Source of the DNA: Balanoglossus misakiensis
Taxonomy: Eukaryota > Hemichordata
Assembly: GCA_040954595.2 (NCBI GenBank)
Contig: CM082581.2
Location: 3,410,001-3,474,000 of the forward strand
Direction: 5' to 3'
DNA length: 64,000 bases
Of this stretch, positions 12,901-23,091 are shown in pieces. The notes below the pieces were generated by a model that did not search any database, was not told the origin of the DNA, and worked only from the letters and a program-made list of their open reading frames with translations. The translations under genes and the position numbers were made by a program. The stretch's first letter is position 1. Every line of letters begins with the position of its first letter.

Positions 12901-15900
12901 CAACTATAGCAATGATACAAAAGACGATAAAGGTTTTACTCTGTGACCAAATGGCCTCTCTTTCGCGTCTTCTTGGAAGGGTGCCCTCTTTATGAAAAAG
13001 GTGTATTGGACAAGTGGTTTCTAAGGAAATTTTAACCATTATTTGAACAAATCTGAAAGAGACCATCCCTGCCTACTCCTACATCAGATTTAAAGTACAG
13101 CCAACTTCCTATTTTACTTTTCTGGGTTCATTTCCTCACCTGAACAGTTCTGGTATCTACAATGACGACAGATGTTTGACAACCATAAGCTAGTAGTCCT
13201 TGCCATCCCCTAAAAAGATTCAGTAAAAGAAACCATAAAATTAAAATTTCAACATTTTTTTAAATCAGTGTTTTCTTGTTACAGCATATGTTCCCTTTTA
13301 AATTTAATACAGGTAATTAGAATGTAAACATCACATATACAATGATGATGTGTACAGTCTTTGAATAACAATCAAAATCCTGTAAACACTTACATACACA
13401 CATAAATCCATCCATAAGTGCATTTGATGTACGAGATGGGCATTTCTTGTATGAATGTACCTATTGCACTCAGGATATCAGAATAGGTATTCAGACGCAA
13501 GACATGTTGATTGAAATCAAATACATGTATGCTTATTTTAAAGAGATAATGTTTCTGAGGTCTAAAACATATTTCAGCCTATTCCCAAATGCAGATGGCT
13601 TTGTCAACAAAGTTATTTCATAGTGACCATATGAGTAATTATTTTCTTTATAATGCTTTATTCATTAATAACATTGTAGAAATGAACCGGTTTAACAGTT
13701 TAACTCATCACTATCAAACAGCACACTACAAGGCTCAGCCCTTGTCCCTGGAGTGTGTATATTCTGTCTTGACTTTGATGATGATAAATTTAAACATAAG
13801 TGGTACAGATAATAATTTAGTCACATGGTGGGTGATCGGCTTAACCGTAGACAGTAGAAAATGAACTAGATCACCAGAACCTGGCCCATCCAGTCGCTCT
13901 GTGCCTGACCACACAGGGGTTTCACTAAAATTTGAAGTAGAGGGCCATATTGGCAAAGTAGGGGGCCAATTATGCGGGGCCGGGGACATGTTGACCTTTG
14001 ACCCCCCCCCCCCAATCATGTTGACCTTTGACCCCCCCCCCCCCCCCCCATTCTACACACAAACACATACACACAAACTCATATGATTTCACTTCAGACA
14101 CCTTTTATTACAGCACTAGTCAATCAAATCCAAAGTCACTATCAGGGTCTGAATCCTCTGATGGTAAATCCAAAACACATGCACTTGTTATTCTAGTTTA
14201 ACAAATCATTTAAAGGCTTTTGACTGTGATAGTACACATTTCAATGGCCTCCCCATGAAGACCTAGTAAAACAAATTTTCCCAAATCATTTAGCATATTT
14301 GGCTAAAATGTAAGTGATCTCCGCTCCCCCCCCCCCCCCCCCCCTCGGCTGTAAAAACTGAACGGTCCCTAAAGCAATGATTTCTGTCCTGATAAAATCG
14401 ACAAATTACTGATGGAAAAAAGTGTTCTGCTGCTGAAAAAAACACAAAAAACGCCTGCCTTTTTTTATTCTTTTTGACATCACTAATTGCCCTGAACATC
14501 GATCTCACGGGTGTCTGCCGCGGCCGTCTGTAGACGCGCGGACACATGGCATGACCTCTAACAAAAGTTGCTACATCTTTTGTCAAGTTTTAGATATTTT
14601 GTTGCGACCGGAACGCTGAGATGCGTTAGTTGTTGCAATTTGTGCGTTACTACGTCAATGATACTATTTATAGGACGCCTGTCTAAAGATAACTGGTGCG
14701 CCGAGTGAAATGGGCAACACGTACTGTTTCACGATCCGGTGAAATGCGATCGTGACTCGCGATTTTCCAGGAGTTTCAAGGAGAAATTTTGAATTTCTAG
14801 GAGATTTCAGGAGTTTCCAGGAGGGGTTTCAAATTCCAGGAGTTTCCAGGAGCGTACGAACCCTTATTTATGAGCGTGAAAGAGTATACAAATAAAAATA
14901 ACCCTAATGGGTTAAGGAAAAGTAGACGGCCAGTTCAGTGCAAGTACCCGGCCAATTGGCCGGTGGCCGGCGCTTAGCGAAAACCCTGCCACATACTGTA
15001 AATTGGGTTATTTTCGCAACAGGAAATTTTCACGATTTATCAAAAGAGGCAACTGTTACGCGAAGATTAATTTTCGCATTCTTGTATTTCACTAACTGCA
15101 TTATTGCTCGCGCAAATAACCCGTTTTACAGTAACTACACTGCCACAACCTGAGCCATAGCTATTGCAATATCTCTCCAGCTTGTGCGATGAAGTGGCAG
15201 ATAGTATGGGGCACAGTTGCACGATCGCCTGCAGTGCCACCTTGCTGTAGTCCGTACGCGTAGCCCGACAACTTCCCTGTCTGTAGACTGTAGGTTGTAA
15301 CTTGTGGGGAATCGCCGCCGCCCCCCCCCCCCCCCCCCCCCCCCCTCCTTTCCCAACAGCCAACAGACAGGGAAGTAGCAGGGCTACGACGTTGCAAGTT
15401 CTACCTAACCTAGATTATTTCAGTGACAATGATAGCTAACAAAACGCGAAGTAACGGCTACAAAAAACAGACAACCCTATGGTGGCATTAAGCTTCGCAG
15501 TTTTCCAACAATTCGAGAGAAAAAAAGTTGTATGGAAATACATAGGGCAGTGACGTGGGTGGATGTGGCTGGCACCGCACAGCCTACGGCCAAAGATCTT
15601 TGGATGACGATCAGAGACGTTGCGATTGGCAAGTTTTCGCTCTATATAATTTTGGCGAAGACTAAAATCTCAGCTATGGAAGGTAGTCAAAGTTAGCTAG
15701 CTGACCACTGACAGTATCGCGATGTCGCGAATAAGTGGTGTCGTGCATAATATATTGGCCGTAATATATTCTCATGTCCTGAAGGTATCACGGGAAGGAA
15801 GCGACTGAAATCAAAACATCAACACTTACCAGTCAGCCGCCCCTTTGTTATTGTTGTGTAGAAAACCTGTAAGAGTTTTATTCGATAGCTTGAGATTCAG

Positions 15901-15933
15901 GAGATGTTTTTGCAGCTCTGTACTAGCTGACAT
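949..15933 (-). CDS. WDR11: WDR11 (WD repeat domain 11), exons 1-17, C-terminus beyond left edge
   Basis: The gene encodes a large double beta-propeller protein. In vertebrates it forms a complex with FAM91A1 and C17orf75 that captures AP-1 vesicles at the trans-Golgi, and it has roles in Hedgehog signalling. I assembled 17 exons with GT/AG boundaries and matching phases. They give 990 codons with no internal stop and align throughout with vertebrate WDR11 from memory. Clear matches include KVKWARQNYHH, ILWNADTGTKLWKKS, IRMCPPLTTKN, GLVRNEL, KEHFVFTDTNG and RCLLTARLFGDEAEVNFWTV. The start at 15933 (MSASTELQKHLL) leads into LSNKTLTG, which fits the vertebrate N-terminus. The human protein is about 1224 residues, so roughly the last 270-290 residues (alpha-solenoid) lie beyond base 1. 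I found no further exon in bases 1-948. The identification is very secure; individual boundaries may be off by a codon. Confidence 0.93.
1237..1374 (-). other. Cryptic exon-like open block in WDR11 intron 16
   Basis: The minus strand reads about 44 codons from ATG (MNLTLESVDLYVKKCG ... VWLDLYIENWGWEE). It ends at a good donor-like GA/GTAAGA, with AG dinucleotides upstream. The human WDR11 alignment leaves no room for it. Either it is an unrelated mobile-element fragment or a lineage-specific cassette. I do not recognise the family. Confidence 0.25.
1377..1615. repeat. Foldback element (GTGAGGTGGCTGGAAT arms)
   Basis: The left arm, from CAGTTGAGGTGGCTGGAATCC, pairs with the right arm ending GGAATTCCAGCCACCTCAC-like sequence and AGTTAAC. 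The arms are about 100 bp with moderate divergence (CATTTCATTCAGTA shared). It lies in WDR11 intron 16. Confidence 0.7.
2175..2314. repeat. 140-bp foldback (AGCAATAACCCCCGCC arms)
   Basis: The arms AGCAATAACCCCCGCCTCAG and the reverse complement of GCGGCGGGGGTTATTGCT extend through GGGTATACACTCGAT and GGTACAATTCG. The centre is GCACTCGCCTGACGGCTCGTGC. It sits 86 bp from the donor of WDR11 exon 16. Confidence 0.85.
4263..4553. repeat. Dispersed repeat of about 290 bp, copy 1
   Basis: It shares CTGGCACCGAGAACAATAG, GTTAAATACGCC, TCAAGACACCCCC and GCAACACAAGAACTAACG with 53398-53692 at roughly 75-80 percent by eye. There is no clear terminal structure. It lies in WDR11 intron 12; the second copy is in CYFIP intron 8. 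Confidence 0.75.
5342..5519. mobile_element. Pogo/Tigger-like short element at the WDR11 exon 11 donor
   Basis: It ends in CAGTAAAACCTGTCTAAACC on the minus strand and in the related TAGTAAAATCTGTT on the other side, flanked by TA (5340-5341, 5520-5521). It is about 178 bp, internally palindromic, with CAGTCCCTTTG motifs shared with copies at 10381 and 38397. The flanking TA on the exon side is part of the splice donor GTA. Confidence 0.85.
7102..7452. mobile_element. TTAA-type foldback element, AGGGACAAAG family (diverged copy)
   Basis: It starts TTAGAGGGACCACATC and ends near GAATTTGTCCCATC. It has a long internal palindrome built on ACCACACACAACTTCCATC and CGCCAAAATGAAT motifs. It lies in WDR11 intron 8. 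Other copies: 8899-9220, 45125-45476, 52264-52910, 58803-59008. Confidence 0.85.
7828..15933 (-). CDS. WDR11: WDR11 exons 1-8 (first propeller and linker)
   Basis: Exon coordinates are: e1 15830-15933, e2 13140-13209, e3 12464-12659, e4 12042-12215, e5 10629-10827, e6 9618-9803, e7 9251-9366, e8 7828-8385. Phases at exon ends are 2, 0, 1, 1, 2, 2, 1 and 1. Exons 2-4 hold the first WD repeats (GWQGLLAYGC; TLERHKAAVVKVKWA; LWNADTGTK). Exon 5 carries a variable Ser/Thr/Arg-rich loop (STPSASATSSTTGG). Exon 7 holds CLHENGSISVRVRR. The 558-bp exon 8 is unusually long and includes the RVTKHVRPFGIYCCPV and GRVMIWSLK stretches plus a low-complexity insert with KMEVKMKM. The exon 3 donor is GTTCGT, a weak consensus. 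It is chosen because only this boundary keeps frame and alignment (KPIL to EMDWLSTQDAS). Confidence 0.9.
8899..9220. mobile_element. TTAA-type foldback element, AGGGACAAAG family
   Basis: It starts TTAAAGGGACGAAGTCTCTC and ends AGAGACTTTGTCCCTTTA. The hairpin interior is the same as in the 7102 copy. Its end lies 30 bp downstream of the WDR11 exon 7 donor. Confidence 0.88.
9439..9605. mobile_element. TA-flanked short element, CTGTAAAACGGG family
   Basis: The left end is CTGTAAAATGGGAAACTTTC; the right end is eroded near CACAAAAATTTCATC. It stops about 12 bp from the WDR11 exon 6 donor. Confidence 0.65.
10381..10548. mobile_element. Pogo/Tigger-like short element (CAGTAAAACC family)
   Basis: It begins CAGTAAAACCTACTTAAACC and ends GTTTAGACAGGTTTTACTG with TA on both sides. 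It is the same family as 5342-5519 and 38397-38531. It lies in WDR11 intron 5. Confidence 0.85.
11508..11838. mobile_element. TTAA-type element, AGCTGCCA family
   Basis: It runs from TTAAAGCCCCATGAGCTGCC to CACCTCTTGGAGCTTTAA. The interior shares TTGGAAAGTAAAAACTTG, AGCTTATTTAGATAGAC and the TTGCAACAT motif with copies at 34816-34989 and 44230-44586. Confidence 0.82.
12306..12440. mobile_element. TA-flanked short element, CTGTAAAACGGG family, eroded
   Basis: The left end AAAACGGGTTATTTTCAC and the TTACGCGAGGATTAATTTTC interior match the family; the right end is degraded. It lies about 25 bp from the weak exon 3 donor of WDR11. Confidence 0.6.
14996..15131. mobile_element. TA-flanked short element, CTGTAAAACGGG family
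   Basis: It runs from CTGTAAATTGGGTTATTTTCG to CGCAAATAACCCGTTTTACAG with TA on both sides. Relatives, several truncated, lie at about 773-923, 2725-2866, 9439-9605, 12306-12440, 40284-40487 and 55592-55690. All share TTTTCGCG, CGAGAGCC and GTTACGCG motifs. Confidence 0.85.
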
Positions 15934-16022
15934 ATTTGCTAGCGCGTTTCTGCAGTCCGGGAATCAGAAAGGATTACCATCAACAGCGTTTTCCTCCATT
16001 TACAAGATCCATCACCGTGCGT

Positions 16023-16066
16023 GTCACGTGACCACACCCTGCTCATCCGGATTACATCACTTCCTG
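16023..16066 (-). promoter_or_regulatory. WDR11 proximal promoter: palindromic E-box and ETS site
   Basis: The palindrome GTCACGTGAC sits at 16023-16032, 90 bp upstream of the WDR11 start codon. It is an exact match to the CLEAR/TFEB-type E-box (also bound by USF and MITF). An ETS-type CAGGAAGTGATG on the minus strand lies at 16055-16066, and CCGGAT is nearby. There is no TATA box. The transcription start is inferred to be around 16.0-16.07 kb. That these sites regulate WDR11 is inference from position. Confidence 0.5.
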
Positions 16067-16530
16067 TTTTAGGCCATCGTAATACGCTTCTAAGTTACAC
16101 GCCCCTAGGAATACTCAGAATTTTGAATGTCATTTTCCTGATTTTTTTTTGTTGTTGTCGTACACAAATGGATTTTAAACACAAAAGTAAATAAAAATAC
16201 AGGGCATTCCCATATGGTGCATTTCGTCCCACAAAAGACACACTGTTCACTGTTTCTATTATTGGTCCCCTGCCCCATTCACACCGCTGGCTGCGCGACG
16301 CTAAATCGATCATCATCATCATCATCATCATCATCATTACAGTACATGGTAACCCAGCTTAATTTTTTTTACAGTACATTGAAAACCGACAAAAAATCTT
16401 GGGAAATTGTGCAAATTTAACCCAATGTGGCCATAAGCTGTTTACCGATTTTACTGTCTCAGCCAACCGTAACTTACTATTGAGAAGACTTTCTAGGAAT
16501 GTACCATGCTTGTACATGTATAGAATCTGA

Positions 16531-16704
16531 TTGCCTCATCCGCATTCTACTCTGCTCCATGGAGAGAAGACTCCCTCTTCTGGCAAAGCAGAAACTGTTG
16601 CCGTAAAAAGAGGAGTGGTTTACAACGATGTTTACGCATCCACTTCAACCATTGAACCTTTGCCAGAAGACACTGCAGCAGACTGTACAGTCAGCTACTT
16701 CAAG
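16531..16704 (+). other. Coding-like block, possible plus-strand terminal exon
   Basis: An open frame runs from after a TGA at 16528-16530 to a TGA near 16703. It has protein-like codon use (VAVKRGVVYNDVYASTSTI, then TAADCTVSYFK). A possible acceptor ends in CTCCATGGAG. A plus-strand AATAAA at 17411 could close a 3'UTR. No upstream plus-strand exons are seen, and WDR11 starts only 600 bp away on the other strand. It could be a retained gene fragment. A 12-bp inverted repeat (CTTCTGGCAAAG / CTTTGCCAGAAG) flanks the middle. Confidence 0.2.
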
Positions 16705-17569
16705 TGATCGTGCGATTGAGAAGCTCAAGACACACTAGCGTACACATCATGTTATGATGAGTGTTGTTGCTGTTGTTGTTGTTTTGCCCTTCAAATTCCA
16801 ATGTGTCCACAACCAGAACGTCTAATTCACCTACGAGGGATAGCATGAAGTATAAATTTTGACATTTAATGGGTGATACTTGTGATACTGATCTGTTGAT
16901 TAAATTTTGCCTTTGTGTAAGCGAAAAAATCTTCGAAACATCAAAATGCGTGTGTCCAAAGTTGATTTCTCCCTTTTCCAAGTCATGCAGGAGCAATCCC
17001 AGTATAACAACCCCCAAGCGACTGTGCCCATCCTTGCTGCTGCCAGTGAGGAGAAAGAACCAGAATACTAGGAGTGTAGCAAAGCGCCCTCATTCGGCAA
17101 GGAACTATTCAAGTCTTGAACTGGCGACATTTATATTCCACATTCATTTTTTTACCGAACATTTGTATACTTTTATGAATTGCATTTTGTTTCTGCACAA
17201 ACTATGTATTGCTAGAAATGAAATTGTCTGAGGTTTCTGAAAAAATGTCCACTATTTTGTACACAAGAACAAACCATGTCACTATATACTGACTAACATG
17301 GCACTTTTCTCCTTGTCGGCAGAAACATTTTGAAGAAATGTAAGAAATATCTGTGGATGCATATGAAAATATTGAAAATATTTGCCTCAACTATGTATGT
17401 CATTATGTAATAAAACAGATTTTTGCACATGGACTACTTATGTATGATAGCTACTTTTTTACAAATTTAATTTACACATATATTTGGCTATTGTTGTTCC
17501 TCTCAGGAATTTCTGGTAGAGTAGTGGCTACTTTGCAATACTAAATTGTCTGTGGGAAAATTGAATTCT

Positions 17570-19300
17570 GTAGGAAATTTATGTTTGAAACCCTTGAGCT
17601 AATATATATACAGGCAGAGCTTTGAGATTCCTTAATGCTTGCTTTTATAGTTTTCAGACATTTTAGTGCAAACTTCAAGTAAATTGAAATCTGTCTGGAA
17701 ATTTATATTTGACATCCTGGAGCTAATATACAGGCAGTGGCTTTTCTTTAAATGATGCTTTGAGATTTGTTAATGCTTGCTGTAGTTTTCAGACGTTTTA
17801 GTGCAAACTTCAAGTAAATTGAAATCTGTCTGGAAATTTATATTTGACATCCTGGAGCTAATATACAGGCAGTGGCTTTTCTTTAAATGATGCTTTGAGA
17901 TTTGTTAATGCTTGCTGTAGTTTTCAGACGTTTTAGTGCAAACTTCAAGTAAATTGAAATCAGTCAGGAAATTTATATTTGACATCCTAGAGCTAATATA
18001 CAGGCAGTGGCTTTTCTTTAAATGATGCTTTGAGATTTGTTAATGCTTGCTGTAGTTTTCAGACGTTTTAGTGCAAACTTCAAGTAAATTGAAATCAGTC
18101 AGGAAATTTATATTTGACACCCTGGAGCTAATATACAGGCAGTGGCTTTTCTTTAAATGATGCTTTGAGATTTGTTAATGCTTGCTGTAGTTTTCAGACG
18201 TTTTAGTGCAAACTTCAAGTAAATTGAAATCAGTCAGGAAATTTATATTTGACACCCTGGAGCTAATATACAGGCAGTGGCTTTTCTTTAAATGATGCTT
18301 TGAGATTTGTTAATGCTTGCTGTAGTTTTCAGACGTTTTAGTGCAAACTTCAAGTAAATTGAAATCAGTCAGGAAATTTATATTTGACACCCTGGAGCTA
18401 ATATACAGGCAGTGGCTTTTCTTTAAATGATGCTTTGAGATTTGTTAATGCTTGCTGTAGTTTTCAGACGTTTTAGTGCAAACTTCAAGTAAATTGAAAT
18501 CAGTCAGGAAATTTATATTTGACACCCTGGAGCTAATATACAGGCAGTGGCTTTTCTTTAAATGATGCTTTGAGATTTGTTAATGCTTGCTGTAGTTTTC
18601 AGACGTTTTAGTGCAAACTTCAAGTAAATTGAAATCAGTCAGGAAATTTATATTTGACACCCTGGAGCTAATATACAGGCAGTGGCTTTTCTTTAAATGA
18701 TGCTTTGAGATTTGTTAATGCTTGCTGTAGTTTTCAGACGTTTTAGTGCAAACTTCAAGTAAATTGAAATCAGTCAGGAAATTTATATTTGACACCCTGG
18801 AGCTAATATACAGGCAGTGGCTTTTCTTTAAATGATGCTTTGAGATTTGTTAATGCTTGCTGTAGTTTTCAGACGTTTTAGTGCAAACTTCAAGTAAATT
18901 GAAATCAGTCAGGAAATTTATATTTGACACCCTGGAGCTAATATACAGGCAGTGGCTTTTCTTTAAATGATGCTTTGAGATTTGTTAATGCTTGCTGTAG
19001 TTTTCAGACGTTTTAGTGCAAACTTCAAGTAAATTGAAATCAGTCAGGAAATTTATATTTGACACCCTGGAGCTAATATACAGGCAGTGGCTTTTCTTTA
19101 AATGATGCTTTGAGATTTGTTAATGCTTGCTGTAGTTTTCAGACGTTTTAGTGCAAACTTCAAGTAAATTGAAATCAGTCAGGAAATTTATATTTGACAT
19201 CCTGGAGCTAATATACAGGCAGTGGCTTTTCTTTAAATGATGCTTTGAGATTTGTTAATGCCTGCTTTAGCAGACGTTTTAGTGCAAACTTCAAGTAAAT
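17570..19300. repeat. 135-bp satellite array, about 12 units
   Basis: The landmark CAGGCAGTGG recurs every 135 bp at 17731, 17866, 18001, 18136 and so on to 19216. A diverged 120-bp unit lies at 17611 and a truncated unit after 19216. Units differ by only a few substitutions (CTGTCTGG or CAGTCAGG; GACATCC or GACACCC), with the variants in blocks, which points to recent homogenisation. No spacers and no open frame. Confidence 0.97.
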
Positions 19301-20309
19301 GAATTGAGACTGAATTAATTTATAGAAAACATCTGATATCTGGATTGGAAATCATATCAACTGACTGCATGATTAGCTTTAAAATTGTTGGTAATTGTTT
19401 TGGAAACCTTCCTTTGCCAGTTCACTTGCCAATTAAATTTTTAGACACAAAGTATTTGTGAAAATAATTGTTATTGCTGTCTGCAAACAGCCACACAGTC
19501 TAAGTACATGCAACTCCTTGTATGTACAACTCCTCGTATCATATATTGCATCATCACTGAATGAAGGGCTATGATGAATCATCACTAAGGCTGTTCCCAT
19601 GCACCATGCACTCCACCATTTGAAAATATGCGTTTTACGTTCTATTTGTTCAGTGAGGTGTTTGACATTGCAACTAAGGAGTATTGGCAGAACAGCATTG
19701 CTATTCCACCAATGTTGCTCTCCCCCAACATAAATTCTAAGGAGGGACCATCAATTTTTGTCATAACTTTCTAGGGGGGGGGGGGTCATAGAACCTCCAG
19801 CCCTCCCTGGAAGTATTTTCTGAAAACTCCCTTAGAAATGTATTTTCACATTTTTGAGGTTTTCATGTTGATTCACACTTTCATGCTGACAAGTTCACAT
19901 CCTCCCACCTCATCACATCTACACATATCACTGTATTCAAACTAACACATGCAAATACACACACACACACACACACAAACACAATAAAGGTTACTTTTAA
20001 TACATGAGGAACATGTGCTTTATTGGATGAACTAAAAATTTACCCCGCACCAAAACCCAGAGGTAAAACCCTTATTTCGAGATATTAGGGAAACCCTCTG
20101 GGAAAGCGTAAGTAACTATAGAGATTCACCAAGTTTACAAATAATTGTATTTTAAAGTCATTTCTCTTGAAAACATAAGTTTTAAATGAACATGCTAATT
20201 TCGCATACAAAATAGTAGGTTTAGAGAGCCAGTACCTGTAACTTTAGGAACAGAACATTGTTATTATTTGCAAATGTATTCAATTCTGGACTTGAATACA
20301 AATTGTTAA

Positions 20310-21490
20310 CAATAACAATTAAACTTAAACTGTTCAAAAATAATAAATATCAAGCAAAAGCAAAAACCTTCTCATCTGATATAGTTATTGGAAAAATTTC
20401 ATTAAAGTCTCCCAAACATTCAGGGAAAAAAGGCAGACACAGATTGAATGTTCAAATGTAAAATAACTGAAAGTGTGTAAAATAAAGAAAACTTGTGAAT
20501 ACCACAATGTAAATATTTTATCGTTAAAAATGCGTAAATAATGTGTTGCCTGTAAGTCATGTTGCATAGGCTCGATGCTACTTAATTTATGAGGGAATAC
20601 ACTATTTTTATGCCCCCCCCCCCCAATAGAATAACCAAATTGCCTATTAGGCTTTTGCAAACACATTATTTATGTATTTATAAAGAAAATGCTCATCAAA
20701 AATCTCAAAGATCCCCAAATTGGGGGAAAAGGCTTTATCACTGAGATGAAAGTTGAAATCTTTATGTGCACAAACACACACTTAAACTGTTTAAAAATAT
20801 TAATAACTTTGCAATGTCAAGCGAAAGCAAATCAGAACCTTCTCATCTGATATAGTTATCGGAAAAATTTCACTAAAGTTTCCCAAACATTCAGGGAAAA
20901 AAGGCAGACACAGAATGAGTGTTCAAATGTAAAATAACTGAGTGTAAAATATAGAAAACTTGAAAAGACCACAATGAAAAGGTTTATTTTTAAAATGTAT
21001 AAATAATGTGTTGCCAGTAAGCCATGTTGCATAGGCTCCTTGCTATTCAATTTATGAGCAAATTTACTGCTATCATGCCCCCCACGGATTAATCGAATTA
21101 TGCATATATGGCTTTTGCAAACACATTATTTATATATTTATAAAGAAAATTCTCATCAAAAAATCTCTAAATATGCATAGAAAAAATGTGTAAAATAATC
21201 AGTGACGTCAAGCAAAATCATAAAAAATGTGAAGAATATAACAGATATACCGGTATATCAAACTGTTGAACACTACCCACGCACGTGAGAAGCAACTAAT
21301 GAACTGATCCCAGGAAACTATACTGGACTTGAAGGATCTATTGCAAGTGTTTTTTCATCATCAAATGCATATGGTATTACCAAATATATTGCAAATTGAA
21401 ACCTTCTTATCTGTTATAGCCATTGGGAAAACTTCATTAAAGACACCCCAAACATTGGGGGGAAAAGACACATACGGAGATTAATGTTAA
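20310..21490. repeat. Diverged tandem duplication, about 470-560 bp, 2.3 copies
   Basis: CTTCTCATCTGATATAG and neighbouring motifs (CAAACATTCAGGGAAAAAAGG, TGTTGCATAGGCTC, TTTGCAAACACATTATTTAT) recur starting at about 20369 and 20841, with a partial copy near 21404. The copies differ by many substitutions and indels, so they are older than the neighbouring satellites. A 33-bp triplicate (GAACGCGGCAGATGTA) follows at 21544-21631. Confidence 0.85.
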
Positions 21491-21719
21491 AATGTTGACA
21501 CAACACAAACATATATATTCTTTATTTATTTCATTGGAAAGTACATTGAAGAACGCGGCAGATGTAAAAAGGCATTGAAGAACGCGGCAGATGTAAAAAG
21601 GCATTGTAGAACGCGGCAGATGTAATACGGCATCAAATGAATTGAAGAGGGACAGCCATCTGGTGACTTCTTCTGCAAGGGTGGTGAACCAGCTTCATCC
21701 GAAAAAAAAATACAACCAA

Positions 21720-22890
21720 CAACTCCAGACACCAAGGACCATGAAAATTCAAATATGAATTCAAAAATATCACCATGGCAACCATATATGCCAAAATACA
21801 ACCAGGGTGTACTCCCAGACACCCAAAGACCATGAGAATTCAAATACGAATTCAAAAATATCACCATGGCAACCACATATGCCAAAATACAACCAGAGAG
21901 TACTCCCAGACACCCAAAGACCATGAGAATTCAAATACGAATTCAAAAATATCACCATGGCAACCCCATATGCCAAAAATACAACCAGGGTGTACTCCCA
22001 GACACCCAAAAACCATGAAAATTCAAATATGAATTCAAAAATATCACCATGGCAACCCCATATGCCAAAATACAACCAGGGTGTACTCCCAGACACCCAA
22101 AAACCATGAAAATTCAAATATGAATTCAAAAATATCACCATGGCAACCCCATATGCCAGAACACAACCAGAGAGTGCTCCCAGACACCCAAAGACCATGA
22201 GAATTCAAATATATCACCATGGCAACCCCATATGCCAAAATACAACCAGGGTGTACTCCCAGACACCCAAAAACCATGAAAATTCAAATATGAATTCAAA
22301 AATATCACCATGGCAACCCCATATGCCAAAATACAACCAGGGTGTACTCCCAGACACCCAAAGACCTTGAGAATTCAAATATGAATTCAAAAATATCACC
22401 ATGGCAACCCCATATGCCAGAACACAACCAGAGAGCACTCCAAGACACCCAAAGACCATGAGAATTCAAATATGAATTCAAAAATATCACCATGGCAACC
22501 CCATATGCCAAAATACAACCAGGGTGTACTCCCAGACACCCAAAAACCATGAAAATTCAAATATGAATTCAAAAATATCACCATGGCAACCCCATATGCC
22601 AAAATACAACCAGGGTGTACTCCCAGACACCCAAAAACCATGAAAATTCAAATATGAATTCAAAAAATATATCACCATGGCAACCCCATATGCCAAAATA
22701 CAACCAGAGAGTGCTCCCAGACACCCAAAGACCCTGAGAATTTAAATATGAATTCAAAAATATAACCATGGCAACCCCATATGCCAAAATACAACCAGAG
22801 AGTACTCCCAGACACCCAAGGACCATGAGAATTCAAATATGAATTCAAAAATATAATCATAGCAACCCCATATGCCAAAATAGAACTAAT
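21720..22890. repeat. 91-bp minisatellite, about 13 units
   Basis: CACCATGGCAACC recurs with 91-bp spacing (21771, 21862, 21953, 22045, 22136 ...), with one 79-bp and one 94-bp unit. Two subtypes alternate (ending CAGGGTGTACTCCC or CAGAGAGTACTCCC). Because 91 is one more than a multiple of three, the minus strand yields overlapping open frames of 60-140 codons that are not genes. Confidence 0.96.
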
Positions 22891-23091
22891 GAACTCTAAA
22901 AAAATCAATACATCCATAACACTCCCAGTCACGTATCAAAAATCGCAGACATAGAAAACAATCAGGAAAGGACATTGGAGCAGTCTTGCCACTGCTCATC
23001 AAGATGCACTACAGAATGAAAATAAATTACACCACTCGCAACAAATATACTTCATACATTCATAGAATGTACTCAATCACACAGATCCTTG

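Noticed and set aside
15067-15397. Three overlapping Gly-run open frames upstream of WDR11 intron 1 poly(C)
   Set aside because: They depend on a roughly 26-base C homopolymer read in three frames, partly inside a TA-flanked element.
17570-19300. Regular repeat pattern reminiscent of a CRISPR array
   Set aside because: Units are contiguous 135-bp copies with no variable spacers, in a eukaryotic intergenic region. It is a satellite.
21526-22932. Chain of overlapping 60-142-codon open frames on the minus strand (GCLGVHPGCILAYGVAMVIF type)
   Set aside because: These are translations of the 91-bp minisatellite in successive frames. Every frame meets the TGA of CCATGGTGA after about three units. 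No start context or splice logic.
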